From: Acidimicrobiaceae bacterium | GTDB taxonomy: Bacteria; Actinomycetota; Acidimicrobiia; Acidimicrobiales; RAAP-2 | Direction of reading: 5' to 3' | DNA length: 54,172 bases | NCBI GenBank assembly: GCA_027306585.1 | Contig: DAHUZJ010000095.1 | Location: forward strand, 1-54,172 | In this document: in pieces, positions 32,192-40,823 of the stretch | How positions within the stretch are numbered: position 1 is the stretch's first letter | Layout of the letters: each line of letters opens with the position of its first letter | The notes under the pieces: model-generated | Told to the model about the DNA's origin: nothing | Seen by the model: the letters and a program-made list of their open reading frames with translations, nothing else | The model's database searches: none | Program-made: the position numbers and the translations under genes

Positions 32192-33939
32192 GTCGGGCCT
32201 ACCGGGCGCACCGCGCCCGCCGGACCCACCACAGCCGCTGAACCCACTTGACCCGCCGGGCCCGCCGGGCCCGCCGGGCCCACCGGGCGGACCGGGCGGA
32301 CCGGGCGTTCCGGGCGTTCCGGGCGTTCCGTGGGCCCGTGGCCGTCCATCGTGGCACCTCCGTCCACGACGGGTGCTCCCGGCTCCCGGCGCCAGGTGCC
32401 GAGGGGGAGGTGACGCTGCCAGACCGCCAGCTCGTCGGACCGGGGGGCGTCCACCACCGTGGAGCGGCGGTCGAGGACCATCGTGGCCTGCCGGACGGGA
32501 TCCCACGCCGGCCACGAGCCCGTCGCCTCACCTCGCCCGGGATCGCCGTGCCGGGCAAAGGCCACCCACGCCGCCCGCATGTGAGCCGAGAGCGCCTCCG
32601 CCTCGGGACCGCCGCCGGAGAAGCGGGCCACACCCGGGTCGTGCACCGACCCGAAGACGAACGGGATGTCGAGGGCATGGCAGGCGCCGAGCATGCCGCC
32701 GAAGGCCGGCGTCTCCCAGGCGAACAGGTACACGTACGTCCGCCGGCCCCGGCGCCCTTGCAGGGCCGACAGCTGCAACGTCGGCCACCGGAACACGAGG
32801 TCGCTCCCCGACGCGATCCAGATCTGGAGCGGCGACGTCGGCTCGCCCCGTTCGGTCCGAGCAGCGCGGTAGGCGGTCACCACCTCGGCCGACGGCACGG
32901 TGGGCGCCGACCGTGCCAGCAGCTGGTGCAAGTCCGACTCGCCGAGCTTCGCCCGCTTGGGATCGGCCATGACGAAGAACGCCAGCTCGTCTCGGTTCGA
33001 GCCGGCGAGCAGTGTCACGTCGGCCGCCCGTCCGGTCGACAGCGCCTGGCCGGGCTCGAGCGGCAGCGACACGCCGTCGACGACCGGCTCGAGCGCGAGC
33101 GGGAGCTCCCCGGGTCCCGCCGGGCGGCTCTCCAGGCGGGTGACAGCAGCGACCAGGTCGTCCGCCGGCACTGCCTCCAGAAGATCCCGGTCCACGCCCG
33201 GAAGGCCGAGGTCGCGCACCAGCTCGGCGGCGACGGACTGGGCGCGCCCGGCACTGTGGGTGTTGGGCGGCCCGCTCTGGAGGATGGCGCGACGGAACAG
33301 GCCACGGGCGGCCGGCATGGCGAGGAGCGCGCAGATGCTCATCGAGCCGGCGGACTCGCCGAACACGGTCACGTTGTCGGGCTCGCCTCCGAAGCCGCCG
33401 ATGTGGTCACGTACCCAGCGCAGGGCAGCCACCTGGTCCATGAGGCCCCAGTTGCCCCAGGCGCCGTCATCCACGGTCAGAGCGGGATGGGCGAGGAAGC
33501 CCAGCGCGCCGAGGCGGTAGTTGAGCGTGACGACGACGACGTCGCCCTCACGGGCCAACAGGTCGCCGCGATAGAGGCGGCTCGCACCCGTCCCCCCGGT
33601 GAAGCCGCCACCGTGCACCCACACCATGACCGGGCGCCGGCGGTCGTCGAGGCCCGGGGTCCAGACGTTGAGCGACAGGCAGTCCTCGCTCTGGGCGACC
33701 GGGTCGCCCGGGACCGACAGCCCCGGCACCGGAGGCCGCTGCGGCGCGATGGCCCCGGGCTCGAAGGCGGGGCGGATCCCTGACCAGGGCTCGGGCGGGG
33801 CGGGCGGCCGCCAGCGGAGGGGCCCGACCGGCGGCCGGGCATAGGGGACGCCCACGAACACCCAGCAGCCGTCCTCCACCCGGCCGCGGACCCGCCCCGG
33901 ACCGACGTCCACGATCCCCTGGGCGCTGCTGCCGACCAC
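32182..33939 (-). CDS. Type-B carboxylesterase with repetitive tail running into the tRNA gene
   Basis: A 585-residue esterase_lipase/COesterase protein: VFVGVPYARPPVGPLRW at the N-terminus, GGGFTGGTG (oxyanion hole), GESAGSMS with the nucleophile Ser, SNRDELAFF around the acid, and CHALDIPFVFG with the catalytic His. No signal peptide. It hydrolyses carboxylic esters of unknown nature. GTG 33939 is preferred because TAGGGT (33948-33953, minus) is 8 nt upstream and it matches family length; the frame is open to 34044. After the normal end comes a 45-residue RPERPVRPVGPAGPAG-type tail from a DNA repeat, and the TAG stop lies inside the tRNA gene. Confidence 0.9.
   Translation of the reverse strand: MVGSSAQGIVDVGPGRVRGRVEDGCWVFVGVPYARPPVGPLRWRPPAPPEPWSGIRPAFEPGAIAPQRPPVPGLSVPGDPVAQSEDCLSLNVWTPGLDDRRRPVMVWVHGGGFTGGTGASRLYRGDLLAREGDVVVVTLNYRLGALGFLAHPALTVDDGAWGNWGLMDQVAALRWVRDHIGGFGGEPDNVTVFGESAGSMSICALLAMPAARGLFRRAILQSGPPNTHSAGRAQSVAAELVRDLGLPGVDRDLLEAVPADDLVAAVTRLESRPAGPGELPLALEPVVDGVSLPLEPGQALSTGRAADVTLLAGSNRDELAFFVMADPKRAKLGESDLHQLLARSAPTVPSAEVVTAYRAARTERGEPTSPLQIWIASGSDLVFRWPTLQLSALQGRRGRRTYVYLFAWETPAFGGMLGACHALDIPFVFGSVHDPGVARFSGGGPEAEALSAHMRAAWVAFARHGDPGRGEATGSWPAWDPVRQATMVLDRRSTVVDAPRSDELAVWQRHLPLGTWRREPGAPVVDGGATMDGHGPTERPERPERPVRPVRPVGPAGPAGPAGQVGSAAVVGPAGAVRPVGPTGT
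32255..32333. repeat. 9-bp repeats coding the collagen-like esterase tail
   Basis: Tandem GGGCCCGCC, GGGCGGACC and GGGCGTTCC units of 9 bp encode GPA, GPP-like and ERP/VRP triplets. The array has spread by local duplication. Confidence 0.7.
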
Positions 33940-34136
33940 CGAATCGGACCCTAACGGACCGTTCGCCGCGAGTCGCCACCTTTTCGAGACCGGGTACCGC
34001 CCACGGCGGCCCGTCCACGGGCCCGGTCGCGGATCGGTGGTCAACTCTGCGCCCCGACGTGACGATCACCTTGGTGGCCAGGGAAGGCCGCCGCGACGGA
34101 CCGCTATTTCTGCAGCGCCGCCGCGAGGAACACCCC

Positions 34137-34165
34137 TTGGCCCGTGTGACTGAAGGGGTTACTGT
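34137..34165 (+). promoter_or_regulatory. Promoter of the NlpC/P60 gene
   Basis: TTGGCC at 34137-34142 and TACTGT at 34160-34165 have a 17-nt spacer. GTG 34173 follows the -10 box by 7 nt, a leaderless start. Confidence 0.6.
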
Positions 34166-34172
34166 GGCGAGA

Positions 34173-35483
34173 GTGGCAGCTGTGAACGGTCGGAGGGCAC
34201 GCCGCCTCGTCTCGCACGTCCTCGGTGCGGGGCTCGCCGGGACCCTGCTCGCCACCGCCTGGTGCACCGTCGCCGGGGCCGCGACAACCCCGACATCGCC
34301 GACAACGATCACACCGGGGCCGAGCCAGACACAGATCAACGCCGCGCAGGCCCAGGTGACGAGCATCGAGGCGCAGATCACCCAGGAGCAGCAGCAGAGC
34401 GAGGCCCTGAGCCAGCAGTACGACGCCGCCGTCCAGCACGTCCAGCAGCTGCAGGCCCAGCTGGCGGCCACCACCTCCTCCCTGGCCGCCACCCGGACCC
34501 AGATCCGCCACGACCGGGCGGTGCTGGCCAAGGCTGCGCTCAAGGCCTACGTCTACGGCAACACGAGCACGCAGGTCCCGGCCCTGTTCACAACCTCGGC
34601 CACCGCCGGCTACAGCCGAACGGAGTACGAGGACACGGCGATCGGCGACCTCGCCTCGGCCAAGTCGGCTCTCGAAGGGGCTCAGGCACGCCTCGCCAAC
34701 ATCGAGGCGACCCAGCAGTCCGAGCAGCAGCAGGCCCAGTCCGCAGCGAACCAGGCACTGGCCCTCGAACAGCAGAACGCGGCGGCGACGACCGCCGCCC
34801 AGTCGACCTTGCAGCAGGTCCAGGGCACCCTGGCCAGCGAGGTGGCCGCTGCCGCCGAGGCAGCGGCAGCGAAGGCCGCGGCCGCAGCGGCGGCAGCCGC
34901 CCGGGCCGCGCGGCAGGCAGCGGCGCAGAAGGCGGCTGCGCAAGCGGCCGAGGCGGCGGCCGTCGTCCGCGCCGTCGGCGGCACAGCCAACGCGGCCACC
35001 CAGGAGGCCAACCAGGCGACGGCGGCGGCCGGTGGCCCGTCCGTCACAACGTCGGGGGTCGGCAGCGGCCCGAGCGGCGCAGGCGGAGGCGGAGGCTCTG
35101 GGACAGCTGCGTTGCAGTCGGCCCAGTCGCAGCTCGGCGTGCCCTACGTGTGGGGCGGCGAGACGCCCGGCGTGGGCTTCGACTGCTCGGGCCTCACCCA
35201 GTGGGCGTGGGCCCAGGCCGGGGTGTCGATCCCGCGGACCTCCCAGGCCCAGTACGCCGACCTGCCGCGGGTGTGGACAGCCAACACCAGCAGCACGCTG
35301 TCGCTGTCGAGCCTCCAGCCAGGCGACCTCTTCCTCTACTACAACCTCGACGGCACAGGCAGCGTCGACCACGTGGCCATGTACGCCGGTGGCGACACCC
35401 TCATCCAGGCGCCGTTCACCGGTACAGTCGTGAGGTACGTGCCCGTGTACACGACCGGGCTGACCGCCGTCGCCCAGCCGTAG
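34173..35483 (+). CDS. Secreted NlpC/P60 peptidoglycan endopeptidase with coiled coil
   Basis: 436 residues from GTG 34173: a signal peptide (RRARRLVSHVLGAGLAGTLL... cleaved near GAA-TT, about residue 37), a long Gln/Ala-rich coiled coil (about 50-280, RipA/CwlO-like), a Gly/Ser linker, and a C-terminal NlpC/P60 domain with VPYVWGGETPG, catalytic Cys338 in DCSGL and His400 in VDHVAMY. It cleaves stem peptides of peptidoglycan during division or wall turnover, and the coiled coil probably binds an activator. The frame continues upstream to 34059, but the leaderless promoter and the signal peptide fix the start. Confidence 0.92.
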   Translation: MAAVNGRRARRLVSHVLGAGLAGTLLATAWCTVAGAATTPTSPTTITPGPSQTQINAAQAQVTSIEAQITQEQQQSEALSQQYDAAVQHVQQLQAQLAATTSSLAATRTQIRHDRAVLAKAALKAYVYGNTSTQVPALFTTSATAGYSRTEYEDTAIGDLASAKSALEGAQARLANIEATQQSEQQQAQSAANQALALEQQNAAATTAAQSTLQQVQGTLASEVAAAAEAAAAKAAAAAAAAARAARQAAAQKAAAQAAEAAAVVRAVGGTANAATQEANQATAAAGGPSVTTSGVGSGPSGAGGGGGSGTAALQSAQSQLGVPYVWGGETPGVGFDCSGLTQWAWAQAGVSIPRTSQAQYADLPRVWTANTSSTLSLSSLQPGDLFLYYNLDGTGSVDHVAMYAGGDTLIQAPFTGTVVRYVPVYTTGLTAVAQP

Positions 35484-35555
35484 CCGGTCGGCACCCACCG
35501 CCGCACCACCGCCGCCGCCGCACCACCGCCGCCGCACCACCGCCGCCGCCTCGGT
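35484..35555. repeat. CACCGCCGC repeat between genes
   Basis: A GC triplet array (CACCGCCGCCGC variants) fills the gap between the NlpC/P60 stop and the acyltransferase -10 box. It has no coding meaning. Confidence 0.6.
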
Positions 35556-35557
35556 CG

Positions 35558-35563
35558 TAGCAT
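35558..35563 (+). promoter_or_regulatory. -10 box (TAGCAT), leaderless acyltransferase start
   Basis: TAGCAT is followed by 6 nt and GTG 35570, the same layout as ftsH and cofD. Confidence 0.55.
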
Positions 35564-35569
35564 GGGCTC

Positions 35570-36451
35570 GTGACCACGAGCAGGGACGTGGCGACGAACG
35601 GCCGCCCGTCGACCGAGGTCGTCCCCCTGCGCCTCCAAGACGCTGCGACAGAGCCCCTCGACGACCGGCGGTCGTCGGACGTCGACGAGTGGGGACGCTC
35701 CGAGCGGGTGCGGGCGCTCGCCCGCCGTCTCTACGACCCGGTGTACACGAGCTGGTTCCGGGCCGAGTGGGACGGGATGGAGAAGATCCCCACCGAGGGC
35801 GGGGCCCTCCTGGTCGCCAACCACGGCGGCGCCATCCCGTCGGATGCCCCCGTCATCATGCACGGGATCGAGAAGGAGCTGGGCCGGCCGGTCTACGGCA
35901 TGGCCCACTACTTCTTCCGCACGGTCCCGCTGGTGGGGACCCTGTGGAGCCGGGCCGGCGGCGTGCCCGCCCATCCCGACAACGCCTACCGCCTGCTCCA
36001 CGACCAGCGTCAGCTGGCCCTCGTGTTCCCCGAAGGCACCAAGGCCACGGCGAAGTCCTACCCCGACCGGTACCGGCTCCGGCGGTTCGGCCGGGGCGGC
36101 TTCGTCGAGATCGCCATGCGCGCCGGCGTGCCGGTGGTCCCGATCGCCGTCGTCGGCAACGAAGAGGCGATGCCGGTGCTCTTCCGCCTGCCGACCGTGG
36201 CGAGGGTGCTGCGCCTCCCGTACTTCCCGGTGACGGCCAACATGCTGGCCATGGGCCCGCTCGGCGTGGTCGTCCCGTTCCCGGCCAAGTTCCGCCTCAA
36301 GGTCCTCGACCCGATCGTCTTCGACGTCCCGCCCGACCAGGAGCGGTACTCGAAGAACCGGGTGATGGAGGAGGCGGAGCTCGTCCGCGCCCTGCTCCAG
36401 GAGACCATCTTCGACATGCTCCGGGACCGCCGGAGCGTCTGGTTCGGCTGA
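35570..36451 (+). CDS. PlsC-family lysophospholipid acyltransferase
   Basis: A 293-residue acyltransferase. VANHGGAIPSD holds the catalytic His85 and Asp92 (spaced H-x6-D, two residues longer than the usual H-x4-D but as seen in the actinobacterial 'NHSG-x-P-x-D' group), FPEGTKAT is the acyl-acceptor phosphate motif, and VPVVPIAVVGNEEAMPVLF follows. It would acylate glycerophospholipid or another lipid hydroxyl at the membrane. The next gene starts 7 nt later. The pairing of this acyltransferase type with a GalE2-like epimerase is conserved in mycobacteria and relatives, so a shared lipid-related role is likely. Confidence 0.9.
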   Translation: MTTSRDVATNGRPSTEVVPLRLQDAATEPLDDRRSSDVDEWGRSERVRALARRLYDPVYTSWFRAEWDGMEKIPTEGGALLVANHGGAIPSDAPVIMHGIEKELGRPVYGMAHYFFRTVPLVGTLWSRAGGVPAHPDNAYRLLHDQRQLALVFPEGTKATAKSYPDRYRLRRFGRGGFVEIAMRAGVPVVPIAVVGNEEAMPVLFRLPTVARVLRLPYFPVTANMLAMGPLGVVVPFPAKFRLKVLDPIVFDVPPDQERYSKNRVMEEAELVRALLQETIFDMLRDRRSVWFG

Positions 36452-36458
36452 GCCCGCC

Positions 36459-37523
36459 GTGGCGTGGAGCGGGACCGCCGGGCGGCGGGTGCTGGTGACG
36501 GGGGCCGACACCTTCTGGGGTGGTCGGACGGTCCAGGCCCTCGAGGCCGACCCCGAGGTCGAGACGATCCTCGGCCTGGGCACCGGGACGCCGTCCGTCC
36601 CCTTCGGGCGCGCGGAGTTCGTGCGCGCGGACCAGACCTACTCGATCCTGGCCCGCATGGTGCGGGCGACCCAGGTGGACACCATCGTCCACACGTTCCT
36701 GATCGTCGACGCCGCCCACGCCTCGCCGCGCACCCTCCACGAGGTCAACGTGATCGGGACGCTGAACCTGCTGGCGGCGGCCGGCGGCGACGACTCGCCC
36801 GTGCGCCAGGTGGTCGTGAAGTCGTCGACCGTCGTGTACGGCTGCGCCGCCCGTGATCCCCAGACCTTCCGGGAGGACACGCCGAGGTCGGGCTCGCCCC
36901 GCACCCCGCTCGAGCGCTCCCTCGTGGAGGCCGAGGCGATGGTGCACGACTTCAGCGAGGACAGCCCCTCGACGCTGGTGAGCGTCCTCCGCTTCGCCAA
37001 CGTCCTCGGGTCGCACCTCGTGACCTCGCTCAGCCGCAACCTGTCCAGGCCGCTGTGCCCGTCCATCGCCGGCTTCGACCCGCTGCTGCAGTTCGTCCAG
37101 GAGGACGACGTCGTACGAGCCCTCCTCTTCGTGACGCGCAACCGGATCCCCGGGCTGTTCAACGTGGCGGGCGCAGGGCGACTGCCGTGGAGCGAAGTGG
37201 CGGCGCGGTGCGGCACCCGCCGCGTCCCGCTCCCACCGGTCGCGCCGACGATCCCCCTGGCGCCCCTGACCGCGCTGGGCGTCGTCCCCTTCCCCCCCGA
37301 CCTCGAATCCCTCTTGCGCTACGGCCGCGGCGTCGACACCTCGCGCCTCGTGGGCGCCGGGTTCCACTACCACTACACGAGCGCCGGAGCCGTCCAGAGC
37401 TTCGCCCAGAGCCTCCGGCTACGGCGGGCAGCGGGCCGGCTGCCGACGTCGTACACCTACGAGCACGACGTCGAGCAGTTCTTCCGGCACTCCCCGTCGG
37501 TGGTCCGCCCGCTCGAGACCTGA
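36459..37523 (+). CDS. NAD-dependent epimerase-fold protein lacking YxxxK
   Basis: A 354-residue extended-SDR protein with VLVTGADTFWGG as a variant of the glycine motif, TFLIVDAAHASPRTLHEVNVIGTLNLL and VVKSSTVVYG. At the place of YxxxK it has TPLERSLVEAE, so the catalytic Tyr/Lys pair is missing, as in the GalE2 group beside PlsC-type genes. It may bind nucleotide without epimerase activity or use another mechanism. GTG 36459 lies 7 nt after the acyltransferase stop, so the two form one operon driven from 35558. Function is not established. Confidence 0.82.
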   Translation: MAWSGTAGRRVLVTGADTFWGGRTVQALEADPEVETILGLGTGTPSVPFGRAEFVRADQTYSILARMVRATQVDTIVHTFLIVDAAHASPRTLHEVNVIGTLNLLAAAGGDDSPVRQVVVKSSTVVYGCAARDPQTFREDTPRSGSPRTPLERSLVEAEAMVHDFSEDSPSTLVSVLRFANVLGSHLVTSLSRNLSRPLCPSIAGFDPLLQFVQEDDVVRALLFVTRNRIPGLFNVAGAGRLPWSEVAARCGTRRVPLPPVAPTIPLAPLTALGVVPFPPDLESLLRYGRGVDTSRLVGAGFHYHYTSAGAVQSFAQSLRLRRAAGRLPTSYTYEHDVEQFFRHSPSVVRPLET

Positions 37524-37550
37524 CCGGGCCGACCGACCCGAGCGAGCCGC

Positions 37551-38174
37551 CTACCGGCGACCGAGCCAGGTCCACACGAGCTCGTCGCGGCGGGCGTCCC
37601 ACTCCTCGGCCGTCATGGCGAACCGGGCGTGGTCCTCCCACCGGCCGTCGATCTCGAGGTAGCGCAGGGCCACCCCCTCCTGGCGGATGCTGAGCTTCTC
37701 CACCACTCGCAGGCTGGCCTGGTTGCGCGGGATGATCGAGATCTCCACCCGGTGGAGGCTGATCGCCTCGAAGGCGAACTGCAGGACGAGGACGACGGCC
37801 TCGGGGGTGTAGCCGTGGCCGGCGAGGGACTGGTCGATCCAGTACCCGACGTGGCCCGACTGGAACGGACCCCGCTGGATCGACGACAGGGTGACCTCGC
37901 CGGCGAACCGGCCGTGGACGAAGACGCCGAAGCCGTACCCCGTGCCGAGCTGGCGCTCGCGCTCCCGGATGGCGCAGCGGGCGGCGAAGCTCGCCCGGTC
38001 CTCCGAGGGCACCGGCGCTCCCCGGGGGCGCGGCTCCCACGGCAACAGCCAGTGGGCGCACCGGTGACGGACCTCGTACCAGCCGTCGTAGTCCGCCTCG
38101 ACCAGGGTCCGCAGCGCCACCCGGCGCCCGACGAGCTCGAGCGGGGCGACGTGCCCCAGGCGCGCCGCGCTCAT
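37551..38174 (-). CDS. RimJ/RimL-type GNAT acetyltransferase
   Basis: A 207-residue GNAT: ELVGRRVALRTLVEADYDGWYEVR at the N-terminus, GEVTLSSIQRGPFQSGHVGYWID, AGHGYTPEAVVLVLQFAFEAISLHRVEISIIPRNQASLRVVEKLSIRQEG in segments, which is the RimJ/RimL acetyl-CoA and GFxxEG-like pattern, ending WEDHARFAMTAEEW. It likely acetylates a protein N-terminus or small amine. ATG 38174 follows GGAGG by 8 nt; the open frame continues far upstream without a ribosome site. It is convergent with the epimerase-fold gene. Confidence 0.9.
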   Translation of the reverse strand: MSAARLGHVAPLELVGRRVALRTLVEADYDGWYEVRHRCAHWLLPWEPRPRGAPVPSEDRASFAARCAIRERERQLGTGYGFGVFVHGRFAGEVTLSSIQRGPFQSGHVGYWIDQSLAGHGYTPEAVVLVLQFAFEAISLHRVEISIIPRNQASLRVVEKLSIRQEGVALRYLEIDGRWEDHARFAMTAEEWDARRDELVWTWLGRR

Positions 38175-38431
38175 CTCCCCCACCTCCCTGCCAATCGCCC
38201 GTGCGGCATGCCGAAGCGCACGGACCGAGCGGGGCAGTGCACGGGGCTCATACGCGCATGGTGGCAGGTCGCGACCAGGGTGCGCCAGTGGCGCTGACCG
38301 CACCCCGCCGGGACAGGTCGGCGCGGCGGACCGCGGGGGTCGCCGCCAGGTGCCGAGGGGCTCGTACGGGAAGAGGGAGCGGCGGGCGGTGCCCATGCGG
38401 TGGGGTACGACGCCGCCGGCCACCGGCCCGG

Positions 38432-39232
38432 TCACCGAGGACGGCGGTGCCGGTAGAGGTGCGTGGCCCACAGGTACGAGGCCAGTCCGATGCCGACGCT
38501 CCACGCCGCCGCGGCGATCGCATGGCTGCCGATGCCGCTGCCGATGAGCAGCCCCCGCACCGTGTCGGTCATCGGCGTGAACGGCTGGTACTCCGCGAAC
38601 TGGCGAAGCCCGACGGGCATCGACGCCGGGGGGACGAAGCCGCTCCCGAGGAACGGCAGCAAGGCGAGGAACATCGGCGTGTTGCTGGCGCTCTCGACGC
38701 TCTTCGCCGCCAGGCCCAAGGCCGTGGCGAGCCACACCAGCGCGAGGGCGAACAGCAGGATCATCCCCGCGGCCGCCAGCCATCCCAGCAACCCCGCCGT
38801 CGGCCGGAACCCGAGGGCGACGGCGACACCGAGGACGACGGCACAGCTGAGCACGATCTGGACGAGGCTGGCGAGCACGTGGCCGGTGAGCACGGCGGCG
38901 CGGGCGATCGCCATGGTGCGGAACCGGTCGATGATGCCGCCGGTCATGTCCATGGCGACCACGATGGCCGTGCCCTGCACGGCGGCGGCGACCGTCACGA
39001 GCAAGATGCCGGGCGCGACGAAGTCGAGATAGGCGGCGCGGCCGGTCTGCCCATCGGGAAGGGCGCCGAGGCCATGGCTGAGCTGACCGCCGAAGGCGTA
39101 GACGAACAGCAGCAGGAACACGATCGGCATCCCCACCAGCATCAAGGTCATCGACGGGTACCGCCGCAGGCGGCGCAGATTGCGCCGGAGCAGCGTCGCC
39201 GAGTCGGTGAGCGTGTAGGAGACGGCGGTCAC
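38432..39232 (-). CDS. ABC-2 type transporter permease (DrrB-like)
   Basis: A 266-residue permease with a cytoplasmic start (LLRRNLRRLRRYPS) and six hydrophobic helices (PSMTLMLVGMPIVFLLLFVY, DFVAPGILLVTVAAAVQG, LASLVQIVLSCAVVLGVAVAL and so on), plus the ABC-2 signature region LALLPFLGSGFVPPASMP. It pairs with the upstream ATPase to export a drug or lipid-like molecule. GTG 39232 overlaps the ATPase stop by 4 nt (GTGA). Confidence 0.93.
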   Translation of the reverse strand: MTAVSYTLTDSATLLRRNLRRLRRYPSMTLMLVGMPIVFLLLFVYAFGGQLSHGLGALPDGQTGRAAYLDFVAPGILLVTVAAAVQGTAIVVAMDMTGGIIDRFRTMAIARAAVLTGHVLASLVQIVLSCAVVLGVAVALGFRPTAGLLGWLAAAGMILLFALALVWLATALGLAAKSVESASNTPMFLALLPFLGSGFVPPASMPVGLRQFAEYQPFTPMTDTVRGLLIGSGIGSHAIAAAAWSVGIGLASYLWATHLYRHRRPR

Positions 39233-40188
39233 GGGACGGCCACCCCCTCCGGCTGCACCGGGTGACCCGTCAGGGCCAGGAACACGTCGTCCAAGTCGGG
39301 GGTGCGGACCGAGAACTGCTCGACGTCGACGCGCGCGTCGTCCAGGCGGTCGAGCAGGCGGCGCAGGGACGGCATCGACCCGTCGGTGGGCAACCGCAGG
39401 ACGAGCTTGTCCTCGTCGCATGCCGCACCATCGAGGAGCTCGGCGGCCGCCTGCAACGCGTCGAAGGTGGAGAACTCGAGCCGGACGTGGCCTCCGGGGA
39501 TGCGCCGCTTGAGCTCGTCGGTACTGCCCTCGGCCACGATCCGGCCGCGGTCGAGCACGGCCACCCGGTCGGCGAGCTGGTCGGCCTCGTCCAGGTACTG
39601 GGTGGTGAGGAAGATCGTCACGCCATCGGCGACCAGCTCCTCGATGATCCCCCACACCGTCCGCCGGCTCCGCGGGTCGAGGCCGGTGGTGGGCTCGTCG
39701 AGGAAGATCACGCTCGGGCTGCCGACGAGCGTCATCGCCAGGTCCAGGCGACGCCGCATGCCACCCGAGTAGGTGGACACCGGCCGGCCGATGGCGTCGG
39801 CCAGGTCGAACCGGCCGACCAATTCGGCCACCCGCTCGCGCCCGGCGTCCCGCTCGAGGTGGTGCAGGTCGGCCATGAGCCGCAGGTTCTCCTCGCCGGT
39901 GAGGAGCTCGTCCAGCGCCGAGAACTGTCCAGTCACGCCGATCTGCCCGCGCACGGCGTCGGGCGCTCGGCGCACGTCGTGGCCGGCGACGTGCACGTCA
40001 CCCGAGTCGGCTTCGATCAGGGTGGACAGGATGCGGACGACGGTCGTCTTCCCGGCGCCGTTGGGGCCGAGCAGCCCGAAGATCGTCCCCGCGGCGACCG
40101 ACAGGTCCACGTGGTCGAGCACCGGGTGCTCGCCGAAGGACTTGCAGACGCCGCTGGCGGTGATCGCCGGGCGTCGCTCGCCGCTCAT
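39229..40188 (-). CDS. ABC transporter ATP-binding protein (DrrA-like)
   Basis: A 319-residue ATPase: Walker A GPNGAGKTT near residue 44, Q-loop GQFSALDELLTGEENL, signature STYSGGMRRRLDLA, Walker B SVIFLDEPTTGLDP, H-loop position replaced by Gln in TTQYLDEADQL as in the DrrA group, and a C-terminal regulatory domain with PTLDDVF-like TPDLDDVFLALTG. It energises export with the permease at 38432. ATG 40188 overlaps the regulator stop by 4 nt (ATGA), so regulator, ATPase and permease form one coupled operon. Confidence 0.95.
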   Translation of the reverse strand: MSGERRPAITASGVCKSFGEHPVLDHVDLSVAAGTIFGLLGPNGAGKTTVVRILSTLIEADSGDVHVAGHDVRRAPDAVRGQIGVTGQFSALDELLTGEENLRLMADLHHLERDAGRERVAELVGRFDLADAIGRPVSTYSGGMRRRLDLAMTLVGSPSVIFLDEPTTGLDPRSRRTVWGIIEELVADGVTIFLTTQYLDEADQLADRVAVLDRGRIVAEGSTDELKRRIPGGHVRLEFSTFDALQAAAELLDGAACDEDKLVLRLPTDGSMPSLRRLLDRLDDARVDVEQFSVRTPDLDDVFLALTGHPVQPEGVAVP

Positions 40189-40697
40189 CGCCCCCGGCCG
40201 CCTGGCGGCTCGGCGGGAAGCTCGCCCGTCGCCACGAGCGCGGCGCGGTGCTGCACCCACCCCTCCTGGAACTTGGGGATCTCCGCCAAGACGAACTCGG
40301 CGAAGGCCGCCATCTCCGCCAGCACGGCGCGCCGCTCGGCGGGGGCCTCACCGAGCATGTCCAAGCCCTCGCGGGTCAGATCCCGCATCTCCTCGTACTC
40401 GGTGATGTCCATGCCCATGGACTCCGGGGACCTGAACTCGATCGACACCCGGTCCATCCGCTCACCCGCCGCCCGTGACCGGCGCACGGCGCGCGTCGCT
40501 TCGAGCACCTTCACGGCGCCGGCGATGGCGCTCCGGCTCGCCAGCAGCGCCTCGGACAGCTCGCCGATGCTCTGGTCGGGAGGGTCGCAGACCGCCAGGT
40601 ACCCCAGCAGCCGACCGACCATGGGCGGGAACCCGTACCGGCGGGCGTAGAACCTGCCGACGTGATCGGCGAACGTCAGCTCGGCGTCAGAAGGCAC
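40185..40697 (-). CDS. GbsR/MarR-type regulator of the ABC exporter operon
   Basis: A 170-residue winged-helix regulator: RFYARRYGFPPMVGRLLGYLAVCDPPDQSIGELSEALLASRSAIAGAVKVLEATRAVRRS in outline is the GbsR-type HTH (ARRYGFPPM is the hallmark), followed by a helical dimerisation tail. GTG 40697 is preferred over GTG 40703 because TAGCTT (40704-40709, minus) is 6 nt from it, whereas 40703 directly abuts the box. It leads the operon it probably represses; the operator repeats lie just upstream. Confidence 0.88.
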   Translation of the reverse strand: MPSDAELTFADHVGRFYARRYGFPPMVGRLLGYLAVCDPPDQSIGELSEALLASRSAIAGAVKVLEATRAVRRSRAAGERMDRVSIEFRSPESMGMDITEYEEMRDLTREGLDMLGEAPAERRAVLAEMAAFAEFVLAEIPKFQEGWVQHRAALVATGELPAEPPGGRGR

Positions 40698-40708
40698 GTC
40701 CACAAGCT

Positions 40709-40740
40709 ACACATATCTCACTGATCACACATATCTGTGT
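40709..40740. promoter_or_regulatory. Operator region of the GbsR operon
   Basis: The 10-mer ACACATATCT occurs twice, at 40709-40718 and 40727-40736, 18 bp apart. The second copy is half of a perfect palindrome ACACA-TATC-TGTGT (40727-40740). The first copy touches the -10 box, so occupancy would block the promoter. Confidence 0.55.
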
Positions 40741-40823
40741 TGTCTCAGGGACGGCCGATACGTCACCGGCCCGTGACCCGGCACCCGTGACCCAGGACCC
40801 GGGACCCGGGACCCGGCCGGGCG

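Noticed and set aside
38175-38431. Gap between GNAT and ABC permease checked for a small gene
   Set aside because: Both long frames across it are upstream extensions of the GNAT frame or antisense; no start signal.
40741-40823. GACCCGGGACC-type repeats after the GbsR operator region
   Set aside because: Short GC-rich repeats without hairpin plus T-tract; no terminator claim can be supported.
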